From NCBI GenBank assembly GCA_039654915.1, contig CM077594.1, positions 95,370,893 to 95,434,892 on the forward strand: DNA of 64,000 nucleotides. The letters are read 5' to 3'. Each line of letters opens with the position of its first letter. Position 1 is the first letter of the stretch. Source of the DNA: Aquilaria yunnanensis (lineage: Eukaryota; Streptophyta; Magnoliopsida; Malvales; Thymelaeaceae). The translations under genes and the position numbers were made by a program. Below are positions 59,051 through 64,000 of the stretch, piece after piece. Under the pieces are notes generated by a model. That model saw only the letters and a program-made list of their open reading frames with translations. It ran no database searches and was not told the origin of the DNA.

Positions 59051-62000
59051 AAGAAATTTGGTCCTCCAAATTTCCTAGAAGTTTAGGGAAGATATCAGGA
59101 TAATTCTTAAGCATTTCAGCTTCAACCTCCCATGTGGCCTCCTCCTCAGAATGGTTAGTCCATTGGACTTTTACCATCGATATCCACTTACTTCTGAGCT
59201 TCCTAGTGTCCTTTGCCAATACCCGAATTGGTTCTTCTTCATAGGTGAGATCTTGGGTGATGGGAACACTAGTGACATGTACCACTTGTTTAGGATCAAA
59301 TACACACTTCTTCAATAGGCTTACATGGAATGTGTCATGTACATGTCCCAGCTCAGGCGGTAGCTCTAACTTGTAGGCTACATTTCCTACTCTTGCGAGT
59401 ATTAGGTATGGTCCTACATACCTCGGGGCTAATTTTCCCCGTTTTCCAAACCTCATTACTCCTTTCATAGGAGATACTTTTAACCATACTTGGTCTCCTA
59501 CCTGGAACTCCAGGTCTCTTCTTTTCTTGAGGTTGGCATATGATTCTTGCCTATTGTTGGCAGTCTTAATCCTTTCCTGGATTTGCTTAATCTTCCCAGT
59601 AGTTTCTCTTATGAGTTCTGGGCCAATTTCCAACTTATCACCTGGCTCATGCCAGCAGTGTGGAGTTATGCATCTTCTTCCATAGAGTGCTTCATAAGGT
59701 GCCATGCCAATCACTGAGTGATGGCTATTGTTGCATGAAAACTCCACTAAAGGCAAGTGTTTATCCCATTCTCCTTGGAAGTCAATAACACAACACCTTA
59801 ACATATCTTCCAATGTCTGAATGGTTCTTTCAGTCTGTCCATCCGTTTGAGGATGGTATGCAGAACTAAACTTTAACTTAGTGCCCAAGGCATGGTGTAA
59901 GGACTTCCAGAATCTGGAAACAAATCTTGGGTCTCGATCCGAGACAATATCGTCCGGTACACCATGTAGCCTTACTATCTCCTTAACGTATAGTTGGGCT
60001 AATTTCTCCAGGGAGTCTGTAAGGTTTATGGGCAAGAAGTGGGCTGCCTTAGTCAATCTATCCACTATGACCCAGATTGTATTACACTTTCTTCGGGTCA
60101 GTGGCAAACCCACTACAAAGTCCATGGATATGGATCCCCATTTTCTTTCTGGTATAGGTAAGCTCTGTAATTTTCCACCAGGTCTCTGGTGCTCCACTTT
60201 GACTTGTTGACAAGTCATACACTTAGCCACAGAAGCACCAATCTCTTGCTTCATATATGGCCACCAGAAATGGGATTTCAAATCCTTATACATTTTCTGA
60301 GCTCCAGGATGCATACTCATCAAACTGGAGTGGGCTTCTTCTAGGATTTGTTACCTGATTCCATCCTTATTTGGCACATAAATCCTATCCCGGAAATATA
60401 ATATTCCAGCCTTAAAGGAAAATCCTTGATACAATTTTCCTTGTTTCTGCCCAGAGATCCTGGGAATCTCCTCATCTTGAAGCTGAGCTTCCTGAATTAG
60501 GTCTTTCCACTCAGTCCTAATAGTTAAGACCTTTACTTGGTCCATTTCCCACTTATCCCAATCTTGGGCCAACCCAGATAAACTGAGTACCTCTGCCTCG
60601 GTAGGCTCTCCAGTGGCTTTGAGTATTCCCGTGTACTTCCTACTGAGAGCATCAGCTACCACATTGGCTTTTCCGGCCGTATACTCGATGACGCACTCAA
60701 AATCTTTCAGGTACTCAAGCCATCTTCTTTGCCTCATGTTCAGGTCCTTTTGTGTAAACAGGTACCTTAGACTCTTGTGGTCTGTGAAGACTTGGAATCT
60801 GCCTCCAAGTAGGTAGTGCCTCCATTGCTTCAGAGCAAAGATCACTGCAGCTAATTCCAGATCATGAACTGGATAATTCTTCTCATGAGGCCTTAATTGT
60901 CTTGATCCATAGGCTATTGCTTGCTTCCCTTGCATTAAGACACAGCCCAGCCCAACTCGAGAAGCATCCGTGTAAACTATATACTCCTTAGTAGGGTCTG
61001 GTAGAACCAGTATTGGGGCTGTAGTCAATCTTTCCTTAAGTTCTCGGAAGCTAGCCTCGCATTGCTCACTCCACTCAAACTTTTGGTCCTTTCTTGTCAA
61101 TTGAGTGAGCGGAGCTGCTAGTACAGAAAATTTAGGCACAAATCTCCTGTAATAGCCAGCAAGTCCCAAGAAGCTTCTCATGTCCCTCACAGTCTGAGGT
61201 TGCTTCCATTCCAAGACAGCTTTAATTTTCTCGGGATCAACAGCTAAACCATGCTCATTGATTACATGTCCGAGAAATCCAATTTCTTTAGCCCAGAATT
61301 GGCACTTACTTAATTTGCCATATAATTCATGTTCCTTTAACAGGCTTAGCACCACTCTTAGGTGCTCCTTATGGGCTTCTTCATCCTTTGAGTACACCAA
61401 TATGTCATCAATAAATACCACAACAAAGTGGTCTAAATGAGCTTTAAACACTCTTTGCATGAGGTCCATAAAAAAGGCTGGTGCATTTATGAGCCCAAAT
61501 GGCATCACTGTGTACTCAAAGTGACCATATCTGGTCCTGAAAGCTGTCTTTGGGACATCTTCTTCCCTGACTTTCAGCTGGAAGTATCCAGATCTGAGGT
61601 CTATTTTGGAAAAGACCTTAGCTCCCTTTAACTGATCAAATAGATCCTCGATCCTTGGGAGGGGGTACTTATTCTTAATGGTCAGTGCATTGAGCTTCCT
61701 GTAATCAATGCACAACCTAAGGGTTCCATCTTTCTTCTTCACAAAAAGTACAGGTGCTCCCCAAGGAGATGTACTTGGCCTTATGAAACCTTTCTCAAGC
61801 AACTCATCCAGTTGCTTCTTTAGTTCCATCATTTCAGGAATAGCCATCCTGTATGGAGCAATAGATGCTGGTGCAGCTCCTGGCACTAATTTGATCTCAA
61901 ACTCAACCTCTCTTGCAGGAGGGAGTCCTGGGAGATCAGTGGGGAACACTTCAGGGAATTCTCTTACTATGGGTATTTTACCCAGCTCTATTTCTACTTC

Positions 62001-64000
62001 TGTTCCATTTAACCCTAGGTATTCACCTTTTAGTAATAAGGGTTTGTGTTGCACCACCTTTAAATGAAAATCTGGGACTAACCCAGGAGATTTTTCCAAA
62101 GATTGAGGTTTGTGCCCAGGCAGATAAAGTTGCCTGGCATGGCAGTCTATAACCACCCGATTGGCACTAAGCCAGTTCATTCCTAGGATGATGTCATATC
62201 CATTAGTATCCAAGACCATCAGGTCGGCTCTAAGCTCTAGTTCACCTAGCTTAAGCATGCAATCTTTTACAATATGGTATGTTATCATAACCTCATTCCC
62301 GGCAGTTTTAACCAGGTACATTTTATCTGTATTGCATACTTCGAGGTTTATATCTTTGACTAACTTAAAGGATACTATAGATAAAGATGCTCCAGTATCG
62401 AACAAAACTGATACTTCATAACCATTTATGGAAATGGTACCTTTTAGAGTCTTCCTGACCAGCTTAGCCTGGTCTATTTCTTCCTCATCCTCCCCAGCTT
62501 TGTTGACCTCTGGGTCCTCTCGTGCTTTCATCGATGTCTCAATCTGGAATATTCTTCCAGTAGCCTGAGGTTGTCCCCTCCTGGCCTTATCTTGGTCCCT
62601 TCTTTGTGGGGGTGGAGGCATATTGGGCCTCCTTATGGGCAATTGCCTCTGTGCTCATCTATTATTAAACCCTCATGGGGTCCTCTGATCTTCTCCCCTG
62701 ACAGGACAGTCTTTTACCCAGTGATCCTGGGCACCACATTTAAGGCATCCGGAAGTGAGCCTATAACATGGCTTCTGGCCATGGAATTTTCCACATGTCT
62801 CACATTGTGGCCCATAGGGGGATGCAGTCTTCTCTCTTTTGTTACCCTTTCTTGGCTCATATGCCAAGCTTTCTCTGCCTCTCTTCTTAGAGAATTTTTG
62901 CATCCCACTAGTACTTCCAGGGCCATTCATGGCTTGCTCCCTGAATTCTTGCTCTAGGGCCATAGCCCTCTGTACAATGTCGTAGTATTTATGGGCTCCT
63001 ACTGCTCTGAGTATTTGCCTCAGCTCTGGCCTAAGTCCCCGAAGGAACCTCTTGGCCTTAAGGTCCTCTCGATCATCGTACTGTGGTGCGTACCGTATGA
63101 GGTTACTGAATCTCTGTTCGTATTCCAGTACGGAGAGCTCTTTCTGCTCAAGCAGGTCAAACTCAACCTGCTTTTGGTCTTTCTGTGCTTCACCGATGTA
63201 TTGTTGATGAAACACTTGTTCGAATTCGGGCCATCTCATTGCTCTTCTACTTTGAGCAGGCCGCCTAGCATTTTTGCTAGCATATGTCCTATGGACTGCT
63301 CTCCACCATAACTCAGCATTTCCTTCTAGTTTGAAGGTTGCCAGTAAGACCTTCTAAGAAGCGGAAACCTCCATTCTCTCAAAGATCTTTTCGATCTGGT
63401 TTTTCTAGAATTCTGCTTCATCTGGATTACAGCTTCCTTTAAATGTTGGTGGTCTTAGGGCAAGGAACCCCTCTAGTTGGCCTTCTCTTAGGCCTCCACT
63501 ATTATCCATATTGGGCCTCCCTCTTTGGGCCCTCACTGTTCCAGTGGTGACAGTGAGTTGGGCAGGCCCATCAATATCTTCTATGTCCAGCTCTTCTGCA
63601 TCTGGACTTTCTTCTTCTTCTTCCCTCAGTTCTTGTCTAATCTCAGATCTTATCCTTCTAGCTCTTGGGTTTCTCCTTTCTTCATCCTCATCATCACCAT
63701 TTTCACTGGCTTGATCATCGAGTATAGGTTCTTTTCCTAGCCTCATTCTTATTGGTGGCTCTCTTTGTTGCCCAGTAGGCTCTGGGACTTGGGCTTGACC
63801 CCTTGCCAGAATCTGCATGCTAGCTGCTAATTGGGCCATATTGGCCTGCATAGCTTCCATCATTGCTTCCATTCTTGCCTCCCTTCTTTCTTGGGCATCA
63901 ATGCTAGGCCCAGTAACATTAGCCCTTATGAGCTCAGAAGGCCTAACTTGGGCCTCTGGCACAAAGCCAGCATTTTCATTCCCCTGATGGGAAGTTTCAC
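59049..64000 (-). pseudogene. Ty3/gypsy chromovirus-like gag-pol polyprotein, one frame with five stops, 5' partial
   Basis: All pieces share one reading frame that is open to the right edge, so the gag start is outside the window. In order: coiled-coil/acidic N-terminal gag (63962-63408), gag core, CCHC zinc knuckle (CLKCGAQDHWVKDC, about 62740-62700), protease (VLFDTGAS, about 62400), reverse transcriptase ([12 protein letters not shown], about 61400), RNase H ([10 protein letters not shown]), integrase with HHCC finger and DDE core ([29 protein letters not shown]), and a C-terminal chromodomain-like tail ([15 protein letters not shown]). In-frame stops are at 63405-63407 (TAG), 63354-63356 (TAG), 62673-62675 (TGA), 62655-62657 (TGA) and 60351-60353 (TAA). 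No frameshift is seen. Tail and LTR size suit the Tekay/Del chromovirus group. The copy is inactive as read. Confidence 0.92.

Noticed and set aside
1..64000. CRISPR arrays, bacterial operons, tRNA or rRNA genes
   Set aside because: The DNA is plant nuclear. No spaced short repeats, no tRNA cloverleaf with a GGTTC-type arm and no rRNA segment were recognised by reading. A tRNAscan or Infernal run would settle the small RNAs.

Overview
This window is nuclear DNA of a flowering plant, most likely a eudicot. It is AT-rich, its genes have introns with GT-AG ends, the proteins are plant-specific in type, and the spaces between genes are filled with decayed transposons. There are four well-supported host genes, one partial host gene, and a large amount of mobile DNA.

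Layout. 1-4297: AT-rich DNA with a tandem duplication (1613-2305) and a 907-bp Mutator-like element (2438-3344). 4298-7861 (-): an 11-exon MO25/CAB39-like scaffold gene (346 aa) with one GC-AG intron. 8252-9907: two non-autonomous DNA transposons. 10282-13595 (+): an 8-exon gene for the mu subunit of the AP-5 adaptor complex (627 aa). It lies tail to tail with 14340-15365 (-), a single-exon GATL-type GT8 glycosyltransferase. 15.4-37 kb: gene-poor, with a Mutator-like element (16075-17166), two dead LINE 3' ends, a CACTA-like element and an array of about 170-bp tandem repeats. 37328-38356 (+): an intronless S-adenosylmethionine decarboxylase of the SAMDC4/BUD2 type.

38.4-50 kb is accessory DNA. 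Its main item is a decayed Helitron (about 40457-46330, minus strand) with Pif1-type helicase and RPA70-like remnants and a recognisable 3' hairpin ending in CTAG. A 726-bp hAT-type element sits inside its RPA exon, and a further hAT-type element with a perfect 8-bp target duplication lies at 48614-49570. 51-54 kb holds one coding exon of a PRIN2-like plastid protein. A Mutator-like element (51271-52386, a second copy of the 16 kb family) lies just upstream of it, and no later exon is visible before the transposons begin.

54304 to the window end is a nest: a hAT element carrying a BED-finger transposase is cut at 56115 by a Ty3/gypsy chromovirus-like retrotransposon on the minus strand. The retrotransposon shows a long LTR of about 2.9 kb, a polypurine tract, and one gag-pol frame with five in-frame stops that runs off the right edge.

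The host genes act in separate processes (kinase scaffolding, endosomal sorting, cell-wall polysaccharide synthesis, polyamine synthesis) and do not form a cluster. The unusual content is in the layered mobile DNA, the Helitron with an RPA-like gene, and the repeat array with a co-varying palindrome. All family calls come from reading the sequence. No database search was run.
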